NCBI RefSeq assembly: GCF_022539665.2 | Contig: NW_026712499.1 | Coordinates: 1 to 58,259, forward strand | Length of the DNA: 58,259 bases | DNA from: Daphnia carinata | Lineage: Eukaryota > Arthropoda > Branchiopoda > Diplostraca > Daphniidae | Direction of reading: 5' to 3' | In this document: piece after piece, positions 44,131 through 55,200 of the stretch | Layout of the letters: every line of letters starts with the position of its first letter | Position numbering within the stretch: the stretch's first letter is position 1 | Translations under genes and position numbers: made by a program | Notes under the pieces: generated by a model | Databases searched by the model: none | Told to the model about the DNA's origin: nothing | The model's input: only the letters and a program-made list of their open reading frames with translations

Positions 44131-45030
44131 ACAAAATAAAACACAAAATTTTTTAAATAATTGAACAACAATAAGTTCCATCTTAATTCTAACAGGATCA
44201 GGTTTACAAATTACAGTTCCATTGTATAAAAATTTCCTGCAAAAAGAATGGGTTATTAATCGTTAGTAAATTATGAAGAGGTTGTTTGGATGGGCTGTAC
44301 ATGTGTAAATTGCGTAAAAAAGTCGAAATGTACCATTGTTAGTAGAAAAATGGTTTGCGAACAACGACTATGGTACACAATTGCATAAAACTGTGGAAGA
44401 AGGCTGTGATAGTGTTGTGCAAAGGTAAGGAATTGAGGTGGACTATGCTTACACCGTACTTACAGTAGCCTTACTCTTAACTTAGCTTTAGACCTACTTA
44501 ACCTTAACTTAATCTACATTTAAATTATTTCATCTAGACTAATCGTAATACCCAACTAAACAAAACCAGTGCAGAGGCTGACCCAGGTGCTGATGCAGTG
44601 CGTGATTGATGAATCTACAATTTGTGAAAGCTAAGAGCACGTGCCAAAGTTCTAAGAATCACTAGACGAGGAGTGCCAGCAACAATTCTACATTAGTGCA
44701 TCGCGTGCCGGTGAACGAACTACTGAGCTTCTAGATTCTTTACTTTCTCCCCCCCCCCCTTCCTTTGTTGTGCATGCCCGAGGTTCATTTGTTTAAGGCA
44801 CTTGGAAACAAATAAATATTTATAGATTAATAAAATTTATATACATCAATAATAATTTATACAGATAAATAATTAAATTATAGTTACCCAAAAATAATTC
44901 ACTCGTAATTATTTATGTCCACAAACAGAAACATTGTCTTACCAGCTAACAACGTTGCAATATATCCTGTTGAAATTAATTAAAGGTGCAATATTTCCTG
45001 TCAAATTCAAAATTTATAACAATAAAAATG
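44131..45030. other. AT-rich stretch, no gene recognised
   Basis: It holds a C10 run near 44750. From about 44820 it is weakly similar to 47690-47940 (shared gcaatatttcctg and attcaa.atttataacaataaaaat), which is the downstream flank of the inverted HP1-like copies. Confidence 0.5.
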
Positions 45031-45916
45031 AACAGGTTCAAACTTCCATTTTAATCAAATCCTGTTGGAAGACTGGGCATCTATAATGACATGTAGATAA
45101 CTATAAATTTACTGACCTTTGATGTTCATTGTTCCTAGTTAAGAATTTAAAACATACCTGAGCTACCGAAGTCCTGTTATGCTAAGCCAAATTATTCTGA
45201 GCACTGAAAAACAATGATAGCTGAAAACTTCTGCAACAATGTGTTTGTAATTCTGGTCAGCCTGTAATAAAACATAATAATTTACTTATAATATTACAAC
45301 TAAATATAGAAATGAATATGTAGAATATAAATAAAACTAGACATAGCATGCCAAATGTCCTGACACTAGAATTCCAATATTTCATGTCCCAGCTACATTC
45401 AGCGGCTAAAGAGACTATTTATAATAAAAATGTAAGGGTATCGTATAAAAGAATGACTCTCCTGCCCAGCAACCACCATTCCTTATACATCCCTACAACT
45501 ATCTGAAAACAAAAAGAAAAATCTCACTTGAAAATAATATGGTGAAGTTTTAACAAAACAAAATGGTTACCTATATAGTTTCTTTACCGTAATCACTCAC
45601 TCCAAAAATTGTCTCCACGTCTACATTGCGAACAAATCCTGTTGTAAGACTGGGCATCCATAATGACTTGTAGAAAACTATAGATTTACTGACCATATTG
45701 ATGTTCATTGCATCTAGTTAAGAATTTGAAACAAACCTGTGCTTTAGTTCTTCTTGATATTAGATATATGATATTTCAGGTTCTATTATTACCACAAGAC
45801 AGTCAATTTATATTAACATATGAAATTTAGATAAATTTCCAAACTAACCTCAGACCGAGAATTTCCCAACAATGTTTTCTTCATCGTCCATGTCACTGAG
45901 CGGAGATGAAGTTGTT
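45031..45916 (-). pseudogene. HP1-like element, inverted copy A (deleted)
   Basis: The reverse complement matches the elements at 6706 and 34460. Minus-strand pieces include SDMDDEENIVGK near 45870-45900 and a chromoshadow-like RNVDVETIFGVSDYGKETI near 45590-45650. The middle, which should encode WEPK and LIAAF, is missing: the sequence jumps from the intron to the aagaagaactaaagcacag stretch. A further partial chromoshadow start lies at 45050-45090. Confidence 0.55.
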
Positions 45917-46366
45917 AGAATCAATTAGTCTGAATAAAAGAAAATACAATCAAATTTAAACATGAACAATTTAGTTGTAAATGTTAACTACTTGAATCGT
46001 TACTGAAGCCCAATTTCTCCATTAGCCACCCTTTGGTATAACAAGGCCTTTTAAATTTCACGTAGTAAAGATGTCAGACAAAATTCTTCTGATTTTGGGA
46101 CTACCATTTGCAGTTATCTTGAATAAATTTACAAAACTGCAAGTTGACTCAGCAAAACCCTAGCATAAAAATTACAAAACGCAAATTAAATTTTCCCTAC
46201 CTACTGCTGCTAACTATGGTTGTTGAACATAGACAGTGACATAATTTTCATTTTCGAGTCATTTCCTTGCAAACCGTGAAACAAAAAGGTTTTGTTCCGT
46301 GATTTAACATCCTTATTTTTTCTATCACAATGTTATGTGACGTAATTCATTAAACTGTGTTGTTGA
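45917..46366. other. No gene recognised
   Basis: AT-rich sequence between an inverted HP1-like copy and the 45-bp repeat. I see no structure in it. Confidence 0.45.
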
Positions 46367-46379
46367 CCACTAGATGGCG
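46367..46379 (+). promoter_or_regulatory. CTCF-like motif
   Basis: ccactagatggcg fits the core consensus CCASYAGRKGGCR at every position. It is the first unit of the short repeat below. A single motif match is weak evidence for binding. Confidence 0.35.
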
Positions 46380-46520
46380 TAACATTTACATCACTTTTCC
46401 CCGTTAGATGCCACTGCTTAGCGTACTATTTACCTCAGTTTTCCCCCGATAGATGCCACTGTGTGGCGTACCATTTAACTCACTTTGCCCCCGCTAGATG
46501 TCACTTTTTTGCGCACCCGT
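46371..46520 (+). repeat. Short tandem repeat, 34/45/45-bp steps
   Basis: Four copies start with tagatg at 46371, 46405, 46450 and 46495. Each copy continues with g/c-cact or ggcgta and ends in a ttt.cccccg stretch. The copies after the first have lost the exact CTCF-like core (tagatgccac, tagatgtcac). Confidence 0.75.
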
Positions 46521-46529
46521 TTAAACTGG

Positions 46530-47074
46530 TTATACCCGTTTTAACGGTAAGTTCTGCAACAAAATAAAAATATACTTTTAAATTTTAATTGTTTTTTTTT
46601 CCATATTCGACATTTTTAAAGCTCACCTCGTATTTGGCATAGACCAGACTCGTCTCCTCACATTCCCCTGCAAAATAATAATTTAGAGAAATCAATAAAA
46701 CATAATAATCACGAGTACTTGTTTAAAAGAGCCGTTTAACCATAAAAGAATACCACTAAGGAGTTCCCAATTTAAATCAAGACTAAAACGAAGATTTAAT
46801 GAAGTCAAATACAACAATACTTCTTACCATAGGTGAGTCGCCATTCATCATCACGAAACTCCCAATCTAGACTAGTGTTGCTAGTCCTTGTTTGCGGGCC
46901 TATTTCATTAATATCCAAATAGACTTGGCCGTCAGACTGCAGGGGGGTTATGGGTTACCTATATTAGTTCAATATTCGTTGTACTATGGTAGAAGAAGCA
47001 AAATATTCACATTCGTACAGAGTCTTACCTCCACACATGTAACACAACTATAACACCGTCGTCGATCGATTCTC
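46530..47074 (-). CDS. Candidate small spliced gene fragment (4 in-phase exons)
   Basis: No single long ORF marks it. On the minus strand four pieces join with GT..AG borders and matching phases: 47074-47029 (RIDRRRCYSCVTCVE), 46936-46828 (SDGQVYLDINEIGPQ ... EFRDDEWRLTYG), 46667-46627 (ECEETSLVYAKYE) and 46553-46530 (NLPLKRV, stop). Acceptors are strong (ccccctgcag, tattttgcag, ttgttgcag), and three donors read gtaagact, gtaagaag and gtgagc. The 5' end is missing: the first piece begins after two bases of a codon from an unknown upstream exon. The CxxCxxC piece could suggest a Ly6-like or small zinc-binding fold, and LVYAKYE faintly recalls the chromoshadow DLVxAxxA segment, but I do not recognise the family. 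Inverted HP1-like copies lie on both sides. Confidence 0.45.
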
Positions 47075-47929
47075 CTGTCAGGTAAGTTGAATTTATACTA
47101 AATTGCTTCATTGTGTTCTTTAATTGTTGAAACTAAGAGGATATCAACTTTGATTAAATTAGTTCTAAATCTATAGTACCAGACTAATTCTTAATTAAAT
47201 AAAACTGTTACCACTAGTATTCCAATACTATAAGGAATGACTGTTTTCCAATCCCTGTGTGGGGTAGGTGCTCAAATGTATACTCTGGCTGCCTTTCAAA
47301 CTGCATAAAATGAGGAATTGAAAATTAAGTATCACTAATTATTAAAAAATATTATAGTACCATACTGTGTTAATTTTGTCTGCTAGTTTTCATCATTGCT
47401 GGTATTCATCCCGAAATCATATACGTTAATTTACACTACCGACCTGCTACTCCTGAATGTAAATAGAAATTATTGAGCATTAAAAAATGTTTCAATCTTA
47501 TCTTAACAACCTGCAAAACACTATTAAAAAGTAAGCTCTGCACATGTGAATCTACCTGACAATTTGAATGCTCCGACTTCGATCAAATATTATACAAGCA
47601 AAATTAATTTGATCATTGAAAGACCACTACCAAGTATCCAAATGTGTTTGTACATCTGGTCAGCATCAACACAATCAATATTACTGGAAAAATAAATACA
47701 ATGTTAATAAATTATACAGAAAAGTAAATAAATCATAATTAGCCAGAAATAATTTACAGATAAAACTAGACAGTTAAGCCCCGTTCACTGTCACAAACAG
47801 GATAATTGTCCAACCAGTTAACAGCATTGCAATATTTCCTGTAGAATATTTATTAAATATGCAATATTTCCTGACAAATTCAAGATTTATAACAATAAAA
47901 ATAGAGAAGTCCCCACCTACATTTCTTCA
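47075..47929. other. Region with one copy of a dispersed duplicate
   Basis: Segment 47243-47490 is duplicated at 48868-49110. On the minus strand it contains an acceptor-like tgcag followed by a 28-codon open piece (FERQPEYTFEHLP...) ending in a stop just before a gtaac donor. I could not join it in phase to the candidate gene on its left. Confidence 0.5.
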
Positions 47930-48867
47930 TTTTCATTTTCTACATTTCGATCATATCCTATTGGAAAACTGGGCAGCTATAAGGACTTGTAGAAAACTAT
48001 AAATTTACTGACCTTTGATGTCCATTGTTTCTTGTGAAGAATTTAAAACAGCCCTGTACTTCCGAAGTAATGTTATGCTAAGCCAAATTATTATGAGCAT
48101 TGAACAACAATGATCGCTGAAAAACTGCTGCGAAAATGTGTTTGTAATTCTGGTCAGCCTGTAACAAAACATAACAATTTACTTATAATATTACAACTAA
48201 ATATAGGAATGAATATATAAAATTTAAATACAACTAGATATAGCAAGCCAAATGTCCTAACACTATGATTCCAATATTTCATGTTCCAGCTACATTCAGC
48301 AGCTAAAAAGACAATTTTTAATAAAAGTGGAATGGATACAATTACCCAGAAATAAATATCTTTGTCCAAGACCGGGCAGATGTCCTGTCACTACAATTTC
48401 AATATTCCCTATTCCAGCTCCATTCCGCAGCTAAAAAGACAAAATTTATAACAATAAAAAGGAAAAAGTATGGTACTGCAAAGTAAAATGTACAAAGCTT
48501 CGACAATGAGTTTGTTATTCTGGTCAGGCTGTACTAAAACAATACTGCTACCATAATAAAACTCCTCAATCAGTAGATCTAGATAAATGATAGGTTATAC
48601 CCTCCTGCCCTGCAACCACCATTCTTTACACATCCGTAGAACTATCTAAAAACAAAAGAAATATCTCTTGAAAATGACATGGGGAAGCTTTAATAAAACA
48701 CAAAACAAAACAGTTACCTTAATAATTTCTTCACAGTCATCACTTACTCCTAAAATTGTCTCCACCTCTAAATTTTGATCAAATCATGTTGGAAGATTGG
48801 GCATCCATAATGACATGGAGGAAACTATAGATTTGCTGACCATATCTTGACGTTCATTGCTTCAAGT
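47930..48867 (-). pseudogene. HP1-like element, inverted copy B
   Basis: The minus strand contains two chromoshadow-like starts: FDQNLEVETILGVSDDCEEI near 48720-48790, and a shorter GYDRNVE near 47945-47965. The intron flanks are the same as in the other copies. A segment around 48290-48430 repeats internally (ccagctacattcagcagctaaaaag, then ccagctccattccgcagctaaaaag). The chromodomain half is not evident, so the copy is partial and rearranged. Confidence 0.5.
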
Positions 48868-49110
48868 CCTTGTGTGAGTAGGTGCTGTAGTGATTACTCG
48901 GACCATCTTTCAAACTGCATCAAATGAGAAATTGAAAGTTAAGTATCACTAATTATTTAAAACATTTATAATACCCTACTTTATGTTCATTGCTACTTTT
49001 AGCTTTCATCTCTGCTGGTATTCATCATGTAGTCATGTACTTTAAGTCACATTAATAACCTGTTACTTCATAACGTAAATAGAAATTATTAAGCATCGAA
49101 AGTCACCTTT
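48868..49110. repeat. Second copy of the duplicate at 47243-47490
   Basis: It shares tttcaaactgcat.aaatgag.aattgaaa.ttaagtatcactaatta and the following tttcatc..tgctggtattcatc with the copy 1.63 kb to the left. In this copy the open piece after tgcag is closed by an early stop (FERWSE). Confidence 0.7.
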
Positions 49111-49797
49111 TCCCAACAATAAATCTAAAGTAATTACTTATCATTAGAATATTATTCCAATTTCGAATTATTACTTTTATTATTTCACTTACCAATTCTT
49201 GATATTGATGATAGTTTTCAATCAATGTGCTTCTGATTCTGGTCAGCCTGTAGTAAAACACGATACTCCTTCCATAGTAGAACCCCTTCTCAGTGAGATA
49301 TTCTGCATCCGGCCAGCATTATCTACTCCGAGACCAGCCATATGAAGTGTCATGTCAATTGGGTAATCTAGATAAATGATAGTTTATACAGAAATGTATA
49401 CAAAACATACAATTACCATGACTCCTTTTTGTTTGGAATTGACAGGCTGTTCATTTTATCACGCCAAATGAGTTGCCAGATTACTATGTTGTTGTTTCCA
49501 TCGTTCATTGTCCATCCAGGAACAGCAGTAAACCAAAACAAAAATCCTGAAAGAAAAAACATAAGATAAAGATTGTTTTTTAAACCACTTTGCCAAACAA
49601 CTTAATAAAGGGGAAATAAAAGTTATGATTACAACATTGCTCAAGAGCATTTTCTAGAACTTCAGATGTTTTAGATACGTGACTACACACCTTCGATGCC
49701 GGACTTCGTCTGAATTTTGACATAGCAGAAAAAATTGGCGGGAACTACTAGTGAGGATGCTTAACCGTTATTTATCTAATAATTTTAACATGGTGAA
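49111..49797. other. No gene recognised
   Basis: It contains another short HP1-element remnant (ctggtcagcctgta, near 49239) and a 63-codon minus frame at 49459-49650 that I cannot assign. Confidence 0.45.
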
Positions 49798-50668
49798 CAA
49801 CAAATTACATTTTCGTGATTCTTGTTAAATTTAGCATCTTAATCATATAAAGTTATCTAGTTCTATTGATATAAATTTTTTAGGTATAAATCGGGCTTGT
49901 TGTTTTGTCGGGCCTTAAATTTCTAGCGTACCTACTTTTACTTTTCAAATAACTCAATAACCATTAAGTCTACATAAAAACCAATTTCATTTTCGTGATT
50001 CTTGTTTAGTTTAGCATCTAAATCATATAGAATTATCTAGTTTTATTGGTATTATTTTTTTTGATAATAGTCGGGCTTGTCGTTTTGTACGGCCTTAAAT
50101 TTCTAGCTTACCTACTTTTACATTTGTAATAACTCAATAACCATTAGGTCTACATTAAAACAAATTTCATATTCGTGATTCTTGGTTAATTTAGCATCTA
50201 ACTCATATAAAGTTATCTAATTTTATTAATATAAATTTTTTAGGTAAAAATCGGGCTTGTTGTTTTGTCGGGCCTTACATTTCTAGCGTACCTACTTTTC
50301 CATTTGAAATAGCTCAATAACCATTAAGTCTACATAAAAACCATTTTCATATTCGTGATTCTTGTTTAGTTTAGCATCTAAATCATATAGAGTTATCTAG
50401 TTTTATTGATATTAACTTTTTTGATAATAGTCGGGCTTGTCGTTCTGTCGGGCCTTAAATTTCTAGCGTACCTACTTTTACATTTGAAATAACTCAATAA
50501 CCATTAAGGCTACATGAAAACAAACTTCATATTCGTGATTCTTGTTTAATTTAGCATCTAAATCATATATAGTTATCTAGTTTTACTGATATTAATTTTT
50601 TGGTAAAAGTCAGGCTTGTCGTTTTGTCGGGCCCTAAATTTCTAGCGTACCTACTTTTACATTTGAAC
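49798..50668 (+). repeat. 180-bp satellite block near the telomere
   Basis: Five monomers with an exact 180-bp step, seen at aactcaataacca positions 49951, 50131, 50311 and 50491. All are of the 180-bp type with tcgggcttg.tgttttgtcgggcc, in the same orientation as the blocks inside the 3.48-kb units. They differ from those by shared changes (ctcaataaccattaag, cgtgattcttg), so this block has evolved separately. Confidence 0.88.
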
Positions 50669-52225
50669 GATTATTCCTTACAAAAAATAATATAAAGGGT
50701 ACTACTACTCTAAGCGCTTAAAAATGGGAGTTTATTTGGCTTTTCGTACAAATGGTGTACCATACGTTTAGTCAAAATTGAACGATTCTGGATTTACAAT
50801 AAAGCTTCCACCGTGAGGTAACTCCATATCATTATTTACGAATTTCTTTAAAGATTTAGAGAGAACGCTTACAAAGACATGCAATGGACTTTACGTGAAA
50901 TGCAATCCGAATTAAACACAATGATGAGACAAAAAGAAAATTGCCTGAAAGATTAAGTTTAGTAAATCTGCCAAAGCTCAAATGCCAGCAAATTTTAGAT
51001 TCAAGTAATTTGAAAACCTGTTAATTACTACTTAGATAACAATAGATTTTATATTTTAAAACAGTGGCTGTGACTAGTGCGAGGAATGGTACCATCAAGA
51101 TTCACAAAGTATCTCATTCGACAATGTTAAGACATTATGAAAGATCAAAAAGAAACCTTTCGTCACTGAGTTAGCATCTCTATACTATTTTTGATAAAAC
51201 TTGAAAGTATGACTGAAGAATACTTTCTAACAAATGATCTAAAAGGTATAGTAAGTATTTCAGAATTAAGAGTAATTACTTTTAATAAAATATTAGTTCT
51301 ATTTCCTTATAGTCATATATTCTACCTGAAAATTAAAATCAACCTACCTTTTTAATGGTGTTCATCCTAGATTGGTAATAATTCAACAGTCATCTTTTCA
51401 TACCGTTTGAATTTCTAGGGAGGAAGTAAAATGTGTGCAGTAACAGTTTCAGAAGTGATGACGGAACTTTCCTGGCTTTTCATCCTAGCAAGACTGCTAA
51501 CAAAGGTAAGTTGTATTTTTGTGGTAGGTATAACCTTAGAGAAGGTGTAGCCAACAGTATCAGTGGCAATATTGAAGGGATTAATACTGCACCAGAGGGA
51601 GTTATTTGTAAACAATATATCTTGAGGGTGGTATGATTCAAGCAAAGTTTTGTGACATAAGTGCAGTTATAATGCTGAATATATATAGCGATGGAACAAT
51701 GATTTTACTGCATTTATTGCATTATTATTTTTTTACACTTATCCTGCTGTGATGACATTTTCGTGATTCCAGCTAACTTCCTAAGCAGCTCTTTTAAGAA
51801 GAAAAAATGTTAGATATTAGTTTAAACCCTTTTTGATAAAAACCATATCATAACTTGGAATATAAAAGTTACCAGCAAAAGTAATCAAAAGCAATATCTT
51901 GTTTAAAACTTACATTCTTCAAACAGTGAATAAGAGGCCTGCCATTGACCTGTGAAAAAGAACAGTTTACGAAGAATTGACTGAATATATCGTGTAACAA
52001 CAAATTATTAGAACTACCATTTGGAAGCAGGTGTTTGGCAGGGTAATGTTCCATTCTTTTTCTGCAGCTCTTCAATATAAGTTTGGTTGTTCAACAAACT
52101 CAGTTCCTGTATTGGTTGCGTTTCATAGCTATTCAGCTGTATCGTGGAATGGCTTTCATTTACCTAGAAATTCTCCAGTACAAAATTTGTTCACATAACA
52201 TTTGCCATTCTCAGGGGTGGGGTTT
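50669..52225. other. Last unique sequence before the telomere, no gene recognised
   Basis: AT-rich. Overlapping frames of 67 codons (plus, 51433-51636) and 76 codons (minus, 51415-51645) occupy the same place; neither shows a domain. The frames on both strands each end near splice-like sites, but no model could be built. Confidence 0.5.
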
Positions 52226-55200
52226 GGTTAGGTTAGGTTAGGTTAGGTTGGGTTAGGTTAGGATGTTAGGTTAGGTTAGGTTAGGTTAGGTTAGGTTAGG
52301 TTAGGTTAGGTTAGGTTAGGTTAGGTTAGGTTAGGTTAGGTTAGGTTAGGTTAGGTTAGGTTAGGTTAGGTTAGGTTAGGTTAGGTTAGGTTAGGTTGGG
52401 TTAGGTTAGGTTAGGTTAGGTTAGGTTAGGTTAGGTTAGGTTAGGTTAGGTTAGGTTAGGTTAGGTTAGGTTAGGTTAGGTTAGGTTAGGTTAGGTTAGG
52501 TTAGGTTAGGTTAGGTTAGGTTAGGTTAGGTTAGGTTAGGTTAGGTTAGGTTAGGTTAGGTTAGGTTAGGTTAGGTTAGGTTAGGTTAGGTTAGGTTAGG
52601 TTAGGTTAGGTTAGGTTAGGTTAGGTTAGGTTAGGTTAGGTTAGGTTAGGTTAGGTTAGGTTAGGTTAGGTTAGGTTAGGTTAGGTTAGGTTAGGTTAGG
52701 TTAGGTTAGGTTAGGTTAGGTTAGGTTAGGTTAGGTTAGGTTAGGTTAGGTTAGGTTAGGTTAGGTTAGGTTAGGTTAGGTTAGGTTAGGTTAGGTTAGG
52801 TTAGGTTAGGTTAGGTTAGGTTAGGTTAGGTTAGGTTAGGTTAGGTTAGGTTAGGTTAGGTTAGGTTAGGTTAGGTTAGGTTAGGTTAGGTTAGGTTAGG
52901 TTAGGTTAGGTTAGGTTAGGTTAGGTTAGGTTAGGTTAGGTTAGGTTAGGTTAGGTTAGGTTAGGTTAGGTTAGGTTAGGTTAGGTTAGGTTAGGTTAGG
53001 TTAGGTTAGGTTAGGTTAGGTTAGGTTAGGTTAGGTTAGGTTAGGTTAGGTTAGGTTAGGTTAGGTTAGGTTGGGTTAGGTTAGGTTAGGTTAGGTTAGG
53101 TTAGGTTAGGTTAGGTTAGGTTAGGTTAGGTTAGGTTAGGTTAGGTTAGGTTAGGTTAGGTTAGGTTAGGTTAGGTTAGGTTAGGTTAGGTTAGGTTAGG
53201 TTAGGTTAGGTTAGGTTGGGTTAGGTTAGGTTAGGTTAGGTTAGGTTAGGTTAGGTTAGGTTAGGTTAGGTTAGGTTAGGTTAGGTTAGGTTAGGTTAGG
53301 TTAGGTTAGGTTAGGTTAGGTTAGGTTAGGTTAGGTTAGGTTAGGTTAGGTTAGGTTAGGTTAGGTTAGGTTAGGTTAGGTTAGGTTAGGTTAGGTTAGG
53401 TTAGGTTAGGTTAGGTTAGGTTAGGTTAGGTTAGGTTAGGTTAGGTTAGGTTAGGTTAGGTTAGGTTAGGTTAGGTTAGGTTAGGTTAGGTTAGGTTAGG
53501 TTAGGTTAGGTTAGGTTAGGTTAGGTTAGGTTAGGTTAGGTTAGGTTAGGTTAGGTTAGGTTAGGTTAGGTTAGGTTAGGTTAGGTTAGGTTAGGTTAGG
53601 TTAGGTTAGGTTAGGTTAGGTTAGGTTAGGTTAGGTTAGGTTAGGTTAGGTTAGGTTAGGTTAGGTTAGGTTAGGTTAGGTTAGGTTAGGTTAGGTTAGG
53701 TTAGGTTAGGTTAGGTTAGGTTAGGTTAGGTTAGGTTAGGTTAGGTTAGGTTAGGTTAGGTTAGGTTAGGTTAGGTTAGGTTAGGTTAGGTTAGGTTAGG
53801 TTAGGTTAGGTTAGGTTAGGTTAGGTTAGGTTAGGTTAGGTTAGGTTAGGTTAGGTTAGGTTAGGTTAGGTTAGGTTAGGTTAGGTTAGGTTAGGTTAGG
53901 TTAGGTTAGGTTAGGTTAGGTTAGGTTAGGTTAGGTTAGGTTAGGTTAGGTTAGGTTAGGTTAGGTTAGGTTAGGTTAGGTTAGGTTAGGTTAGGTTAGG
54001 TTAGGTTAGGTTAGGTTAGGTTAGGTTAGGTTAGGTTAGGTTAGGTTAGGTTAGGTTAGGTTAGGTTAGGTTAGGTTAGGTTAGGTTAGGTTAGGTTAGG
54101 TTAGGTTAGGTTAGGTTAGGTTAGGTTAGGTTAGGTTAGGTTAGGTTAGGTTAGGTTAGGTTAGGTTAGGTTAGGTTAGGTTAGGTTAGGTTAGGTTAGG
54201 TTAGGTTAGGTTAGGTTAGGTTAGGTTAGGTTAGGTTAGGTTAGGTTAGGTTAGGTTAGGTTAGGTTAGGTTAGGTTAGGTTAGGTTAGGTTAGGTTAGG
54301 TTAGGTTAGGTTAGGTTAGGTTAGGTTAGGTTAGGTTAGGTTAGGTTAGGTTAGGTTAGGTTAGGTTAGGTTAGGTTAGGTTAGGTTAGGTTAGGTTAGG
54401 TTAGGTTAGGTTAGGTTAGGTTAGGTTAGGTTAGGTTAGGTTAGGTTAGGTTAGGTTAGGTTAGGTTAGGTTAGGTTAGGTTAGGTTAGGTTAGGTTAGG
54501 TTAGGTTAGGTTAGGTTAGGTTAGGTTAGGTTAGGTTAGGTTAGGTTAGGTTAGGTTAGGTTAGGTTAGGTTAGGTTAGGTTAGGTTAGGTTAGGTTAGG
54601 TTAGGTTAGGTTAGGTTAGGTTAGGTTAGGTTAGGTTAGGTTAGGTTAGGTTGGGTTAGGTTAGGTTAGGTTAGGTTAGGTTAGGTTAGGTTAGGTTAGG
54701 TTAGGTTAGGTTAGGTTAGGTTAGGTTAGGTTAGGTTAGGTTAGGTTAGGTTAGGTTAGGTTAGGTTAGGTTAGGTTAGGTTAGGTTAGGTTAGGTTAGG
54801 TTAGGTTAGGTTAGGTTAGGTTAGGTTAGGTTAGGTTAGGTTAGGTTAGGTTAGGTTAGGTTAGGTTAGGTTAGGTTAGGTTAGGTTAGGTTAGGTTAGG
54901 TTAGGTTAGGTTAGGTTAGGTTAGGTTAGGTTAGGTTAGGTTAGGTTAGGTTAGGTTAGGTTAGGTTAGGTTAGGTTAGGTTAGGTTAGGTTAGGTTAGG
55001 TTGGGGTTAGGTTAGGTTAGGTTAGGTTAGGTTAGGTTAGGTTAGGTTAGGTTAGGTTAGGTTAGGTTAGGTTAGGTTAGGTTAGGTTAGGTTAGGTTAG
55101 GTTAGGTTAGGTTAGGTTAGGTTAGGTTAGGTTAGGTTAGGTTAGGTTAGGTTAGGTTAGGTTAGGTTAGGTTAGGTTAGGTTAGGTTAGGTTAGGTTAG

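Noticed and set aside
48154-48369. 71-codon minus frame with hydrophobic segments
   Set aside because: It overlaps the inverted HP1-like element and is broken in the other copies; the apparent membrane segments reflect T-rich DNA.
51415-51645. Overlapping frames on both strands as a subtelomeric gene
   Set aside because: Both are short, with no domain and no better support for one than the other.
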